64,000 nt of DNA from Branchiostoma floridae (taxonomy: Eukaryota > Chordata > Leptocardii > Amphioxiformes > Branchiostomatidae): NCBI RefSeq assembly GCF_000003815.2, contig NC_049984.1, positions 24,183,010-24,247,009 of the forward strand. The letters are read 5' to 3'. Positions within the stretch are counted from its first letter, which is position 1; every line of letters begins with the position of its first letter. The notes under the pieces were generated by a model, which was given only the letters and a program-made list of their open reading frames with translations, made no database searches and was not told the DNA's origin. Both the position numbers and the translations under genes were made by a program. This document shows, piece by piece, positions 22,393 through 34,849 of the stretch.

Positions 22393-23454
22393 ATCATCTA
22401 CCAACCTGATGAAACTATTTTCGGAAAAAAATAAAAGAGTTTTCCAACCTGCTTTGTACCGGAAAAAGCAGCTGTAAAAGAAACAATAAAGGCCGCAGAT
22501 CAAAAGAAAAATATATCAGGAAACATATACTAATATCAACGTCGATTCCAATGTCAAAGATGAAGACTGTGAAAACAAAAATGAGTCTATTGTTCGGTAT
22601 TCAATATTCTGTGTTTGTCATTTTTTAGTAGAGTAGATTCATCCCTCAAGCTACCGACATCTTGCAGACTGCAGTCGTCCCTCAGAAAGACATCTGGAGT
22701 CGCAATAAGTTCGTTAATTTTATTCAGCCTGTCGGCCAAACCAGTTACGCTATGTACAGCTTCTTCAGTGGCTAGAGGCTAAATGTGTGTGTCGTTTGCG
22801 TCCAGACCACTTAGATTTCCAATGAATGAAATTTTTTGGACCAAACTTTTTTCATACGCACGCTTGCATCAGTTTTTGGAATCCCAAAGGATGTCATCCA
22901 TATATTCAAATCAACATGACCTTACTGCCATGGTAACGGTCAAGGTGAAAACCCGATACCTAACAATAACATAATGGCGGACTCGAGCGTAGCCAAGGAC
23001 GGTGCTAGTACTCCTATCAGCTCCAGACAAGAAGCTAGATCAGAGTCCATCTGGACCACCGTAAATTTCTGGCAAGCTCTGGCGGTGGTGCAGTGCCTGG
23101 TGTGGGTTGCGTTTGCTATCGCTCTCGGTGTTTCAGTTGGAGGAGGGAGGGTAGGTTTAGAAATTGGCAAGGAGCAGTGTAACACCGCCGCCGATCAACA
23201 CAAAGAATACCACGGCGTTTCTTCATCCGAAGAGGGAACGGTGCCAAAACCTTGCCCCGTGGGTATGGCAAGCGAGCCAGTGAACGAGGACGATCCGACC
23301 GTGTACGATGACTTGACCCCGAAAGAGCACCAGGCGGTGAGGGACTACATGTTGGCGGAGAGCACGCTAGGCCTGGTGCTGTGGGAGGATGCAACCCTTC
23401 ACGATAGTTACATCTACGCCATGGGTGAGGTGGAGGATTTTCAAGCTCAGTGTT

Positions 23455-23625
23455 GTAACCCGGTGTCAAGCAAAATTCATACCCCTGCCAAATGTTTGCC
23501 ACAGCACTTCTTGGGGGTTTCCAGTATACCTAAGGGGAGAAAAGTGTCGGCGTGGTAATTTTCAAGCAGTAGTCTGAGGATTTTGGCAGGAGGGGTCGCG
23601 CTCTACCGTAACCTTGGCCCCACAC
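23455..23625 (+). repeat. Dispersed repeat shared with ~21,690-21,860
   Basis: gtcaagc(a/c)aaaatt, accaaatgttt-like text, tttccagtatacc and gcaggaggggtcgcgct recur in the same order upstream of gene B. No coding sense was found. Confidence 0.6.
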
Positions 23626-24032
23626 AAAATTGGCCGCGGGCGGAGCAGAATTTTTTCAGGACTGCTTGCTTCCCCTTACGTTCAATAAGTTCGAATGTTC
23701 GTTTCTCCAAGTGCCTTTGAGCAGTGTTCATAACATCAAATCCTTTTCCCAACACTGTAGAACTTCACGCCCCAAGCAAAGCCGAGGCACTGCGGTTTCT
23801 AGCAGTAGTGGCAAAATATTGGACATTCTTAAACATGGGGCATTTCAAAAACTTACAAATAAGCTTACAAACCAACGGGTTATCGATTTAAATACATCAT
23901 TGTGTTTTCATAACAGTCTGCATTCAGTGGCTACGAGTAAAATCTACACCAGGGGTTCATTCATGTCTCCCTTGGGAATTTCAGTACAGAGGACTAACAG
24001 GTTGCTCGGTGTCGTTCATGGCCCGTTGCTTG

Positions 24033-26125
24033 CCCGCTATCTCGAGCTGCGATTTTTTTTGGTCAACCCTTACGTTACGGAAGCCTGTCCGCTATCTCGA
24101 GCTGCGATGTTTTAGTCAACCCTTACGTTACGGAAGCCTGTCCGCTATATCTAGCTGCGATTTTTTAGTCAACCCTTACGTTACGGAAGCCTGTCCGCTA
24201 TCTCGAGCTGCGCTTTTTTTGTCAACCCTTACGTTACGGAAGCCTGTCCGCTATCTCGAGCTGCGATTTTTTAGTCAACCCTTACGTTACGGAAACCAGT
24301 TCAAGCCAGTTGCGTGTCCGCTGTCTCGAGCTGCGATCTTTTCGTCAAACGTTACGGAAGTGGTCAATTATGTCCAGGTCCTGTGTGGCCCGTTGACGGA
24401 AGTGGTCAATTATACGCAAAATCCAAACACTCAGGGCCCCAACGAATATCGAAACAGTCTATATAAAGACACGAAAATATGAATAAATGGAGCGTTTAAT
24501 ACCAGTCCTATGATCTTTCAAACCGAACATTTTTAGGTGGAGACACAGCCCGGTGTGATTCTTTTAGTTCATGTTTACCAGAATCGTTGGGGAATGCCCC
24601 ACTGAATGACCAGCAGCGCCAATAGGGAACACGTACGGTGACGACTCAAGGATGACAGTGAGCGCATAGTCAGGAGCACAATCTATTTGGCAACATCTAA
24701 ATGGAACCCATGATGATGAACAACCGGACCCTACCACTAGTTGCACGGGGGTGGTCCAAACCCTCATAACATTAACACTATACAATAGTGGCGCAGCATG
24801 CACGCCTGGCTTGGCACGTGTTGAGCAAATGTGCTTCCAAGTGTAAACTCGAAGGTCATACTACACATCACGCTCATTGAAGTTAGTTTTCAAGGAGCCC
24901 AGTGTACGATGATGATTATGTTTCGGTTCAATGCCGTGTATCAAATATTAGTTTAACAAGAGTGGAACTTTTGCTACAACAAGAGTGGAACTTTTGCTAC
25001 CACGGCGTTCCAAGCTGTATAAAGTGACGTCCCCTCTGGCGTTATCATGTCTGCGTTACACCCAGTTTGGTGCTGTTTCGTGTGTGAGGTTGACGATTTT
25101 GAAAATGACCACCAAAATCGACTTCATTTGTTTTGGCCATCAGAAGGAGAACTATTATTCCGACATTCAAAAAGTTGTGCAGAACTTTGGGAGCTTACAT
25201 GTCCAATTTTCTTCTAAAGAACGCTGTAAAGGGGAAGAAACGTGAGGCCGGCGAGCCCACAGCTGGAAAAATCCGGCGGTTGGGAGAATTTAGCAGTCAT
25301 CAGTACACAAGCTGTCACCGAGCTTCTGTTAAGCAAAGTTCTCGTAAAAAAATTACATATAGCATAATCTAAAACATTTCGAAAAAAATGTTTCTCTGGT
25401 AAAATGTGCAGTATGACCTTCGAGTTTACACTTGGAAGCACATTTGCTCAACACGTGCCAAGCCAGGCGTGCATGCTGCTGGTCATTCAGTGGCGGCATT
25501 CTCCAACGATTCACGGAACGGTAAACATGAACTAAAAGAATCACACCGGGCTGTGTCTCCACCTAAAAACGTTCGGTTTAAAAGATCATAGGACTGGTAT
25601 TAAACGCTCCATTTTTTCATATTTTCGTGCCTTTTATATATATATATAGACTGTTTCGATATTCGTTGGGGCCCTGAGTGTTTGGATTTTGCGTATAATT
25701 GACCACTTCAGTCAACGGGCCACACAGGACCTGGACATAATTGACCACTTCCGTAACGTTTGACGAAAAGATCGCAGCTCGAGATAGCGGACACGCAACT
25801 GGCTTGAACTGGTTTCCGTAACGTAAGGGTTGACTAAAAAATCGCAGCTCGAGATAGCGTACAGGCTTCCGTAACGTAAGGGTTGACGAAAACATCGCAG
25901 CTCGAGATAGCGGACAGGCTTCCGTAACGTAAGGGTTGACAAAAAAATCGCAGCTCGAGATAGCGGACAGGCTTCCGTAACGTAAGGGTTGACAAAAAAA
26001 TCGCAGCTAGATATAGCGGACAGGCTTCCGTAACGTAAGGGTTGACGAAAAAATCGCAGCCCGAGATAGCGGACAGGCTTCCGTAACGTAAGGGTTGACG
26101 AAAAAATCGCAGCTCGTAACGTAAG
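24033..26125. mobile_element. Fold-back element with tandem repeats in both arms
   Basis: Left arm ~24,033-24,868, right arm ~25,404-26,125, nearly perfect inverted copies around a ~535-bp centre. The outer part of each arm is an array of six to seven ~53-bp units (ctatctcgagctgcgatttt, then tcaacccttacgttacgg, then aagcctgtccg). The inner parts are single copy, e.g. cacaccgggctgtgtctcca on the right arm and its complement on the left. Long arms with internal tandem repeats are the architecture of Foldback/FB-type elements. No transposase seen. It lies in AOC-B intron 1. Confidence 0.88.
24617..24793. mobile_element. 177-bp insertion inside the left fold-back arm
   Basis: The segment is absent from the right arm, where gaccagcag runs straight into catgc. 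Its ends are short inverted repeats (cgccaatag and ctat..gtggcg), and cag flanks both sides (24614-24616, 24794-24796). It therefore inserted after the fold-back formed. Confidence 0.8.
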
Positions 26126-26796
26126 GTGGAAAAACTTGGTTGCGTGTGTTTTGTGTCTTGTTAAGAAGGACCACCCGTGCTAATGCCGTTATGTAAGGTT
26201 TGCTTGAGACTCGGTGTCCCTCTTGTGTCAGGATGGCGCGTGTCCCTTGTTAGGCTGTGGAAGGCTTTGGACGAAGGGTTGATGGAAAATGTGTATACTG
26301 TCCCAGCCCAGACAACATGAAATTCAAGTACCTGATTGGCATGTAAGGTGGATTGTGTTGCAAAAATCGGTGAATTCCCTTGGGTGCAATATCATTCTAC
26401 GTTAGGTCTTCTGTTAGGTTTGGAAATGCCCCATGTTTCACAATGTCCAATTTCTTGCCATGTATAGTTTCTAGACAACAGCGGTCCAAGGCCCGAGCGA
26501 GAGGCTCTGGTTATCGTCTACGGCGGCGGCAGGCTGACACCGACCGTGGAGGAGTACGTGGTCGGGCCCCTGCCCACTCCAACCCGCCACACTCCCTACG
26601 CACCGCCCGGTAGGAAGAACCCCATCCCGTGGCACAGTCGGGCGCCTGACCTGAAGGAGTACACGGCCTTGAGACAGACTGTGGGGACTGCACTCAGCGT
26701 AGTTCATAATATCCTCAACGTAATCTGTCATCTAGTCTTTTAAAAATCATTGTTTACCTTCGCCCAAATGGTTATTTTTACCTTAGCGTGCGTGTT

Positions 26797-26801
26797 TGTC
26801 A

Positions 26802-26839
<38 letters not shown>

Positions 26840-26864
26840 GAGTGTGTGTGTGTGTGTGTGTGTG
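26797..26864. repeat. (GT)n microsatellite
   Basis: GT/TG run with a few interruptions just after AOC-B exon 2, followed by the dispersed 'agcataactcgagaacgcct' family (26,880-27,000). Confidence 0.9.
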
Positions 26865-27020
26865 TTTACAAGTAGAAGACCAGCATAACTCGAGAACGCC
26901 TGAATGGAATATATTGATATTAAGTATATGAGTAGGTCTTGATAAGACCTAGAAGTTCGTGTTCTGGACAAGTTGGTAGGATTTTTGGTTGGTAGATAAC
27001 TTTAATTCTTTGTTTGTCTG

Positions 27021-27290
27021 TTTATTCAGAAGATTCATCACTACACCCTGCACAACGGTCTATTTGTTTGTTTGTTTAGGAGAGTTATGGCTACACTCTA
27101 TACAACTGTTTGTTTGTTTGATTCTTTAGGAGAGTTATGGCCACACTCTATACAACTGTTTAATTGTTTGTTTGTTTGTTTTTGTTTAGGAGAGTTATGG
27201 CCACACTCTATACAACGTTAACTGTTTAATTGTTTGTTTGTTTGTTTGTTTAGGAGAGTTATGGCTACACTCTACACAACTGTTCGACCC
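27021..27290 (+). repeat. Minisatellite copying the 5' edge of AOC-B exon 3 with its acceptor
   Basis: The segment tttgtttag|gagagttatgg..tacactct.., i.e. acceptor plus ~30 nt of exon, recurs with exon-like starts at 27,080, 27,130, 27,190 and the genuine exon at 27,254. A more degenerate copy is at ~27,030. Units are separated by TTTG-rich spacers. Confidence 0.88.
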
Positions 27291-29427
27291 GTTGCTTGCT
27301 GACGCCAGACACGTCGCCCCGCGGTTACAGCAGTGGAGAAAGGAAAACCTGGTTCCGAGCCGTCAGGAACTTACCCGGTGGATTTTTGCATCACGTGGAT
27401 GTTTCAGGTAATCCGTCTCGGCCAGGTTTGCGAAAACAAATCCTGTATTGGTTTAGTTGCCATTTACAGGCGTCGCCATCTTACCAAGGGAGTGGTGCAT
27501 GATGGGAAGGGGTGTTGCCATTTTGGTGTGTTGGGGTCTTATTTGCAAATTAGCAACTATTAGAAAATTGTTTGTTGCAGCCTTGATGGCAGGCTGCGAT
27601 TACAATTGAGCTCGTTTTGACATTGCACAATGTGCAATTCCTGTCTTCTCATTGACACAATGTCATTTCTATGTGAAAACGTCGATCGAAAGGTTAATCG
27701 ATAGTTTTAGCAACGTTTTATATGACACGGCACCATAGATATGAGTAAGAAACATGAAGATATACTACTAACTCTTTCAGGTCAACCATGAAAGTAGCCT
27801 GAGACACCAGCCAGTGGATGATTGACAGAGTCTTCTACAATGAACAATACTTCGACAGTCTGGATGAATTAGTTCGCCGCTACAACGATGGGACATTGCA
27901 GAAAACCTCACTTCCCGACTACTCAGACGAGGGTACAGATGGTGTACTATTCTCCTCGCTCTTACAAAGAGGACCGGAGAAACCACAGAGACCTCTTCGG
28001 GGACCCGGGCTCTTTGAGCCCGACGGTAGGCGGTACAAGGTACGGGGTCGACACGTCGAGTACATGGGGTGGCGTTTTGATTGGCGGCTCGGCATCACGC
28101 AGGGGTTACAGCTGTATGACGTCAGGGTAAACGGACAACGAATAGTGTACGAGCTGAGGCGAGAGAGGCAGCCGCCATTTATTCGGGTCACGACCCGAAA
28201 ATGCTGCGTTCTTTCTTCACAGACAGCGGTTGGAGTCAGGGCTCGTTCGCGGAGTCGATTGTCCCAAGACCGCCATCTTTTTCGACGCCCTCCACCACCG
28301 AGACACTGCAGGACCGCGCCGCTTCAAAAACGCCGTTTGTTTATTCGAAATGAACTCTGGGATACCTCTCAGGCGCCATTTTGATTCCGACTACGCTGGT
28401 GGCTACGAGTTCTATGGCGGGATGGTTGACCACGCTTTAGTTCTCCGTCATATATTTACCATCGGTAACTATGACTACATATACGACTACATTTTTCACC
28501 AAAACGGAGTGCTAGAGGTCAGCGTGACCTTGACGGGTTATTTACAAGCGACCTTTTACACACAAGCCGAGGCGGCGTATGGATACCCGGCCTGGCCCAA
28601 TCAGGTTGGAAACCTGCACCAGCATGGCTTCAGCTTTAAAGTGGACATCGATGTGCTGGGAACAGAAAACAGGTAAACCATGGAAATGAATGTCAATATT
28701 GGCCTGTGAAGATCAAGTAAGTCAAATTGATGAAAATCGTTGACCTTTGTGTATTTTGGTATTTGGGGCATGCGTCTAACTATGGTCGACTTCTGCCTCA
28801 GTTTTAGGGCTTTTCAGTCATACCTAGTCGCAGGGTGACCACCTGACACAGCTGGCAACCACCACCAGTCACAAGCCACATTAAAGCAGTTCGATCCATT
28901 TTACATAATTAGATAATATGACCCTATCCTGAGCAACCACCTGCCCTCAGCAAGCATTTTCTCAATCCCCAAAGTGGTTGCCGAATATATGCTTTTCTGT
29001 AGTTTACTTCTATATGTGCAATAGGCCATGGTAAACTCCACATAGACAACTTTATTTCAAGTAATAGAAAGTATTTCAACAGCCAACATGAGTACAACTG
29101 CTATTAGGGTTAAAATTTGAAGAAGTCAGTGCATAATACATTTGCAAGTCTTCAAATAGACATTTAGAAATGGATAATTTCTAGTAATAGTTAAGTTATT
29201 GTTCAATATCGACGTACATGTACATATCGTCAGTTTATGATAAGTTATGAATGATCCAGATCCAACTGGAGGTGCACACTGTCAAGCAGCTAAATTTCAG
29301 AGAAACCAGAGTTATTCACATGGTAGAGGAAAAGCGAACCACGAGGAAAGAACTCTAAAACAGATCTGAGTCATCTTACAGATGTGCCCTATGTGGCAGA
29401 GAATGTCATTCCCGTATAGGACTGTTT

Positions 29428-29776
29428 AAGCTAAGGGCACAACCCGCTGTACACGAAATTTGTCCGTACAATTTTTTGCGAGGCCACGTCCGCCACATAT
29501 TTCGGAAAACGTTCAGGCTGTACAGGGCAGTCGCGTCGTCCGTACTGGTACATATTGGGGGGGGGGGGGGGGTGGACAAATCTGCAGCCCAATGACACAC
29601 AAAGTTTTGCCTGCACGTAAAGTTCTACGGCGTGTCTGCGTGCTCCAAAGTCCGCCGGATTCCCTACGAGTACGTACGGAGGCGGTACTTACCACTTACG
29701 GATCCCAAAAGATTTCCCACGTTTTGGCACGCAGACAGCACGTATTTGCACGTACGGGGGTTGTGCCCTTAGCTTT
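29428..29776. mobile_element. MITE, ~350 bp, AOC-B intron
   Basis: Ends agctaagggcacaaccc and gggttgtgcccttagct are inverted copies. The interior has a run of 16 G (29557-29572) and repeated acgtac motifs. Confidence 0.8.
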
Positions 29777-30659
29777 AGCCATAGCCAAAGCTGTAGGGCT
29801 GTTACATGCATCAATTAGGATTTTACTATAGTCATTTCCGACTTAAGGGGGGGGGGCATACATGCATCTATTGCTTTAAGTTGTCATTGTTTTTGTTCTT
29901 CCTCTAATGTTCGAGACCATCGACGTTGTTCTAGAGAACACCACCAACCCGGAGCGACCAGACCTACGTCACATCCAGACACGCCTGCAACGGAGCCTCA
30001 AAACTACCGAAAAAGAGGCGGCCATTCACTACAGATTTAAACAGCCAAAGTACTACAACTTCTACAACAACCTGAAAAAGAACAGGTATTTTTGTTTTTA
30101 TTTTTAGATACAGGCATTGGTACTAGATTTGCTTTCTTGTAACTCTTTTAACATACGTTCTTTTTATTCGATTTTCAGAGGGAAATTAGAGACACGCATA
30201 GCATAAGAACTAGATTTTTTTTAATGTAACGCAAAGTTAATACATTTCTAAAGCTACTTAACAGAGACAAAGCCATACAAAATAACGAAAATATAAAGCC
30301 CCTTCTTTAACGATAGGTGATTATAACTCCTCAAAATGATCAAAAGTATCTACTTCACATTATAAGCTTTAAATTTGTAATTCAAATATACCAGCATACT
30401 AGCGTGAAGCATCCAGTAATTGTGGTATAGTAGTATAAAGATATTGTGTTAAAAAAAGTGGTTGATGAGCCGTCCCGATTCACACACATGTGCATTTCCA
30501 ATGCAATTAAATACAATAGTGTTCGTAATTCAGTGTTCTATTCAATAGGTAACAAGTTAAAAACATCCCACGACATTTCATAGTTTTTTTAGGTACGTAA
30601 GCTTCACGGCACGAAAAACGGTATTTAAGGATGCTGAAACCATGCGTAATGTTGACGTA

Positions 30660-31600
30660 TTTTCCTCCTTTACGGATCTATACACCACTTATACGAGTAC
30701 GTAAATATTGCCTTTAAGTGGTCTTTCTGTAGGTCCGTGTTAGTCCTTATTTTCCGGTTTTCCCGTTGTCTTTCAGCAGCTTAAAGATGTCGTAAATGAT
30801 TTTTAAAACCCCCTTAAAACTTGTTTAAAGTTCACGTTTATTTGATCTAAAGCCTCTTTACGTCTCATATACAATTGCATTAAGTGGATTATAACGTGTG
30901 TTTTAGTGCCTTTTCAGCAGCTTAAAGTTGCCATAAATACTTATTAAAACGCCCTTAAGACATGTTTAAACTTCACGTTTATTTGATCTAAAGCCTCTTT
31001 ACGTCTCATATACGTGTACATTAAGAGGATTATAACGTGTGTTTAGGTGCCTTTTCAGCAGTTTAAAGTTGCCATAAATATCTATTAAAACGCCCTTAGA
31101 TATGTTTAAACTTCACGTATATTTGATCTAAAACTTATTTACGTCTCATATACGTGTGCATTAAGTAGATTATAACGTGTGTTTAGCTGCCTTTTCAGCA
31201 GCTTAAATTTGCCATAAATACCTATTATAACGCCCTTAAGACTTGTTTAAACTTCACGTTTATTTGATCTAAAGCCTGTTTACGTCTCATATACGTGTTC
31301 ATTAAGTGGATTATAACGTGTGTTTAGGTGCCTTTTCAGCAGCTTAAAGTTGCCATAAATACTTACTAAAACGCCCTTAAGACATGTTTAAACTTCACGT
31401 TTATTAGATCTAAAGCCTATTTACGTATCATATACGTGTGAATTAAGAGGACTTAATGTGTCTATATTTTTCTTTTTAGCAGCTTAAAGTTGTCATAAAT
31501 ACGTATCAAAACACCCTTAAGACATGTTTAAAGTTCCCTCTGTACGTCTCATATACGTGTGCATTAAGGTGTGGATAAGTGCCATTTTAGGAGAATAATC
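30660..31600 (+). repeat. Satellite array, ~141-bp period, about six copies
   Basis: The anchor gccttttcagcagcttaaag recurs at about 30,767, 30,908, 31,049, 31,189, 31,330 and 31,470. Units also share cgcccttaagacatgtttaa and ctcatatacgtgt. No open frame is conserved across units. It sits in the last intron of AOC-B. Confidence 0.93.
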
Positions 31601-31671
31601 ATTAGCACATTTCAAAGCAAGAAAATACAATGGATGAAACTTTAAAATTTTATTGAATTACGAGAAAATAT

Positions 31672-31900
31672 TACATGGAAAAGTAAAAAAACCTACAGCC
31701 TACTAGGTATTTGTGGCCTTTCATTCTGATGTAGTCGGCAGTTGAAACAATATCACAACGGTTGCGCAATTCCGTGCAGCAGTCCACAGTCCCATTTCCA
31801 GTGTCGGGTCTAGCGTCTCGGCGTAAGTTAAAAAGAGCACACATGTACAGTTCCATCTGGTCACCACAGGAATAAGAATCCGGTAAGATCTAGAGTATCC
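31672..31900 (-). CDS. Possible terminal exon of a small Cys-rich protein, unrecognised
   Basis: On the minus strand, from an acceptor-like tactctag at ~31,895, a frame runs to TAA at 31,672. It encodes about 70 residues with Cys in the pattern C-x8-C-x22-CC-x6-C-x23-C (including VDCCTELRNRCD). AATAAA follows at 31,653-31,648. A second overlapping frame (31963-31721) is also open and has its own Cys cluster, so it is unclear which frame, if any, is coding. No family is assigned. The remainder of 31,900-32,700 shows nothing certain. Confidence 0.22.
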
Positions 31901-32764
31901 TAGAGTAGTGGCCGATATGACTCGTGTTGTTGGATGGTCCTGGATTCTGTGAACGCGAAACATGTTCAGCTTGCAGTGTCGGCTTCTATTAATCCGGATG
32001 GTGCAAGGGCCGTGATTTCCATTCTGTGTCGATTTCCAACAACAACAGCTTGTACAGAATGATAGCCACCTCGTATCTTTGAGTCAAATTCCGTCACCGG
32101 GGGTCCTAGGCGGTAAAAGCGGCGTCGCGGCCACAACTTGCGGGCTAGAGCAGGCCCAAACTTTCTTCAATACTTCTCTTAAAAAATGAACGCCTGGAAA
32201 ATAACCGCTCCTTGTCGTACGTATGGCCCGTAAATTTGAACCCCCCACTCTTTTCTGCCATTGGATACATCCTATCACATGACACAGCTGTGCCACAGAC
32301 GGACCAAGGAAGTTCAACCTCCTTGGACGGACGGAGGCGTGCGCCCCATGGCGAGTACGAAATAACGCTGAATAAATTTACATCTTGCCTGCCCAAACAA
32401 ACACGAGCAACACGAGAAGACACCGCCTGTGTGCACAAACTGTTCTTTCTCGACGCTTGCTTGTAGATAAAGAAATAAACATATTTCGTACATTTACCTG
32501 TAGTAAGAACTGCTTGCCGTTTTATAGAGAAAACACAACTCACTGCACAAAACGGCATACCTACTACATCCTTATTCTTCAAGCAGAGGTTGAGTCGCGG
32601 AGATATTCATAGCAGTAGTCGGGATTTCTACCGTCTCTTAGCTCGAGTGGCAACATGCCACAAAGAAAACCTCACCCTGATTTAGACCCTGGAATTTCAG
32701 AACATATATGCGGTATAAAATAAAAAGGAAAGGGTCTCCTCCTGTTCGCATGAACTGCGCTTCA

Positions 32765-34730
32765 AACATGCCGTATGTTCAGCAGAAAAAGGCACCGTTT
32801 CATAAAACCTTTGAGACGGTATAAGCCAATAGATAAAACGGGGGTAGTACCCCCAAATTTGCTTAAGCTACGCGGATTCAAAGATTAAACATGTCGTATG
32901 TTCAACAGAAATACGCAACATTTCATATACGTCTTGGCAACATATAAGGTAAACGGGGGAGGTCTCCCCTAGTTCGCTTAAACTGCGCGGATTCAAAGAT
33001 TAAATATGTCGTATGTTTTACAGAAATACGCAACATTTCATATACGTTTTGGCAGCATATAAGCTAAACGGGGGAGGTCTCCCCTAGTTCGCTTAAACTG
33101 TGCGGATTCAAATAATAAACATGTCGTATGTTTTACAGAAATACGCAACATTTCATATACGTTTTGGCAACATATAAGCTAAACGGGGGAGGTCTCCCCT
33201 AGTTCGCTTAAACTGCGCGGATTCAAAGATTAAATATGTCGTATGTTTTACAGAAATACGCAACATTTCATATACGTTTGGGCAGCATATAAGCTAAACG
33301 GGGGAGGTCTCCCCTAGTTCGCTTAAACTGCGCGGATTCAAAGATTAAACTTGTTGTATGTTTTACAGAAATACGCAACATTTCATATACGTCTTGACAA
33401 CATAAAAGCTAAACGGGGGAGGTCTCCACTAGTTCGCTTAAACTGCGCGGATTCAAAGATTAAACATGTCGTATGTTCAACAGAAATACGCAACATTTCA
33501 TATACGTCTTAGCAACATATAAGCTAAACAAGGTAGGTCTCCCCTAGTTCGCTTAAACTGCGCGGATTCAAAGATTAAACATGTCGTATGTTCAACAGAA
33601 ATACGCAACATTTCATATACGTCTTGGCAACATATCAGCTAAACAAGGTAGGTCTCCCCTAGTTCGCTTATACTGCGCGGATTCAAAGATTAAACATGTC
33701 GTATGTTCAACAGAAATACGCAACATTTCATATACGTTTTGGCAGCATATAAGCTAAACGGGGGAGGTCTCCCCTAGTTCGCTTAAACTGCGCGGATTCA
33801 AAGATTTAACTTGTTGTATGTTTTACAGAAATACGCAACATTTCATATACGTTTGGGCAGCATATAAGCTAAACGGGGGAGGTCTCCCCTAGTTCGCTTA
33901 AACTACGCGGATTCAAAGATTAAACTTGCTGTATGTTGTACAGAAATACGCAACATTTCATATACGTCTTGACAACATAAAAGCTAAACGGGGGAGGTCT
34001 CCCCTAGTTCGCTTAAACTGCCCGGATTCAAAGATTAAACATGTCGTATGTTCAACAGAAATACGCAACATTTCATATACGTCTTGGCAACATATCAGCT
34101 AAACAAGGTAGGTCTCCCCTAGTTCGCTTATACTGCGCGGATTCAAAGATTAAACATGTCGTATGTTCAACAGAAATACGCAACATTTCATATACGTTTT
34201 GGCAGCATATAAGCTAAACGGGGGAGGTCTCCCCTAGTTCGCTTAAACTGTGCGGATTCAAATATTAAACATGTCGTATGGTTTACAGAAATACGCAACA
34301 TTTCATATAAGTTTTGGCAATATATAAGCTAAACGGTGGAGGTCTCCCCTAGTTCGCTTAAACTGCGCGGATTCAAAGATTAAACTTGTATGTTTTACAG
34401 AAATACCCAACATTTCATATACGTTTTGGCAGCATATAAGCTAAACGGGGGAGGTCTCCCCTAGTTCGCTTAAACTGTGCGGATTCAAATATTAAACATG
34501 TCGCATGTTCAAAAGAAATACGCAACATTTCATATACGTTTTGGCAACATATAAGCTAAACGGGGGAGGTCTCCCCTAGTTCGCTTAAACTGAGCGGATT
34601 CAAAAATTAAACATGTCGTATGTTCAAATGAAATACGCAACATTTCATATACGGCTTAGCAAATATATTAACGGGGGAGGTCTTCCCTTCTTTGCGTAAT
34701 TGACGGTTCGAAATAAATTATATATATATG
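32765..34730 (+). repeat. Satellite array, ~115-bp period, about 17 copies
   Basis: Anchors aacatgtcgtatgttcaaca, gaaatacgcaacatttcata and aaacgggggaggtctcccct recur every 115 bp, e.g. at 32,891, 33,006, 33,121, 33,236. Edge copies are degenerate (first ~32,768, last ~34,740). Subtypes alternate (ttttaca versus ttcaaca; acggggg versus acaaggt), indicating higher-order duplication. The near-palindrome ggggaggtctcccc is in most units. Confidence 0.95.
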
Positions 34731-34849
34731 GCATCCTTCGGTCAATATTGACCATGGTATACGCAACATCTCATATAACGTAAAATAGCGCATATAAGCT
34801 AACCGTGAGAGGTTCTCCCCTGTTCGAATTAAACCTTGCGCACAGAAAG

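Larger units (their letters stand above)
20463..22973. promoter_or_regulatory. Divergent intergenic region between AOC-A and AOC-B
   Basis: The start codons of the head-to-head genes are 2.5 kb apart, so both promoters must lie here or upstream non-coding exons exist. No clear TATA box was identified. Most of the interval is repeat-derived: MITEs at 21,041 and 22,168, a repeat at ~21,690-21,860 that recurs at ~23,455-23,620, and a TTTG run at ~21,546. Confidence 0.5.

Noticed and set aside
24009-24482. Open frame with repeated PLSRAAIFS-like peptides, and its mirror at 25,617-25,942.
   Set aside because: Translation of the 53-bp tandem units of the fold-back arms, whose period keeps the frame only by chance.
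31672-31900. Phospholipase A2 or cystine-knot cytokine assignment for the Cys-rich frame.
   Set aside because: The CC-x6-C spacing is only superficially PLA2-like and the catalytic His-Asp is absent. The competing frame is equally open, so no family is claimed.
32765-34730. Regular 115-bp array as a CRISPR-like locus.
   Set aside because: Units are contiguous and wholly homologous with no unique spacers, in a eukaryotic intron. It is a satellite.
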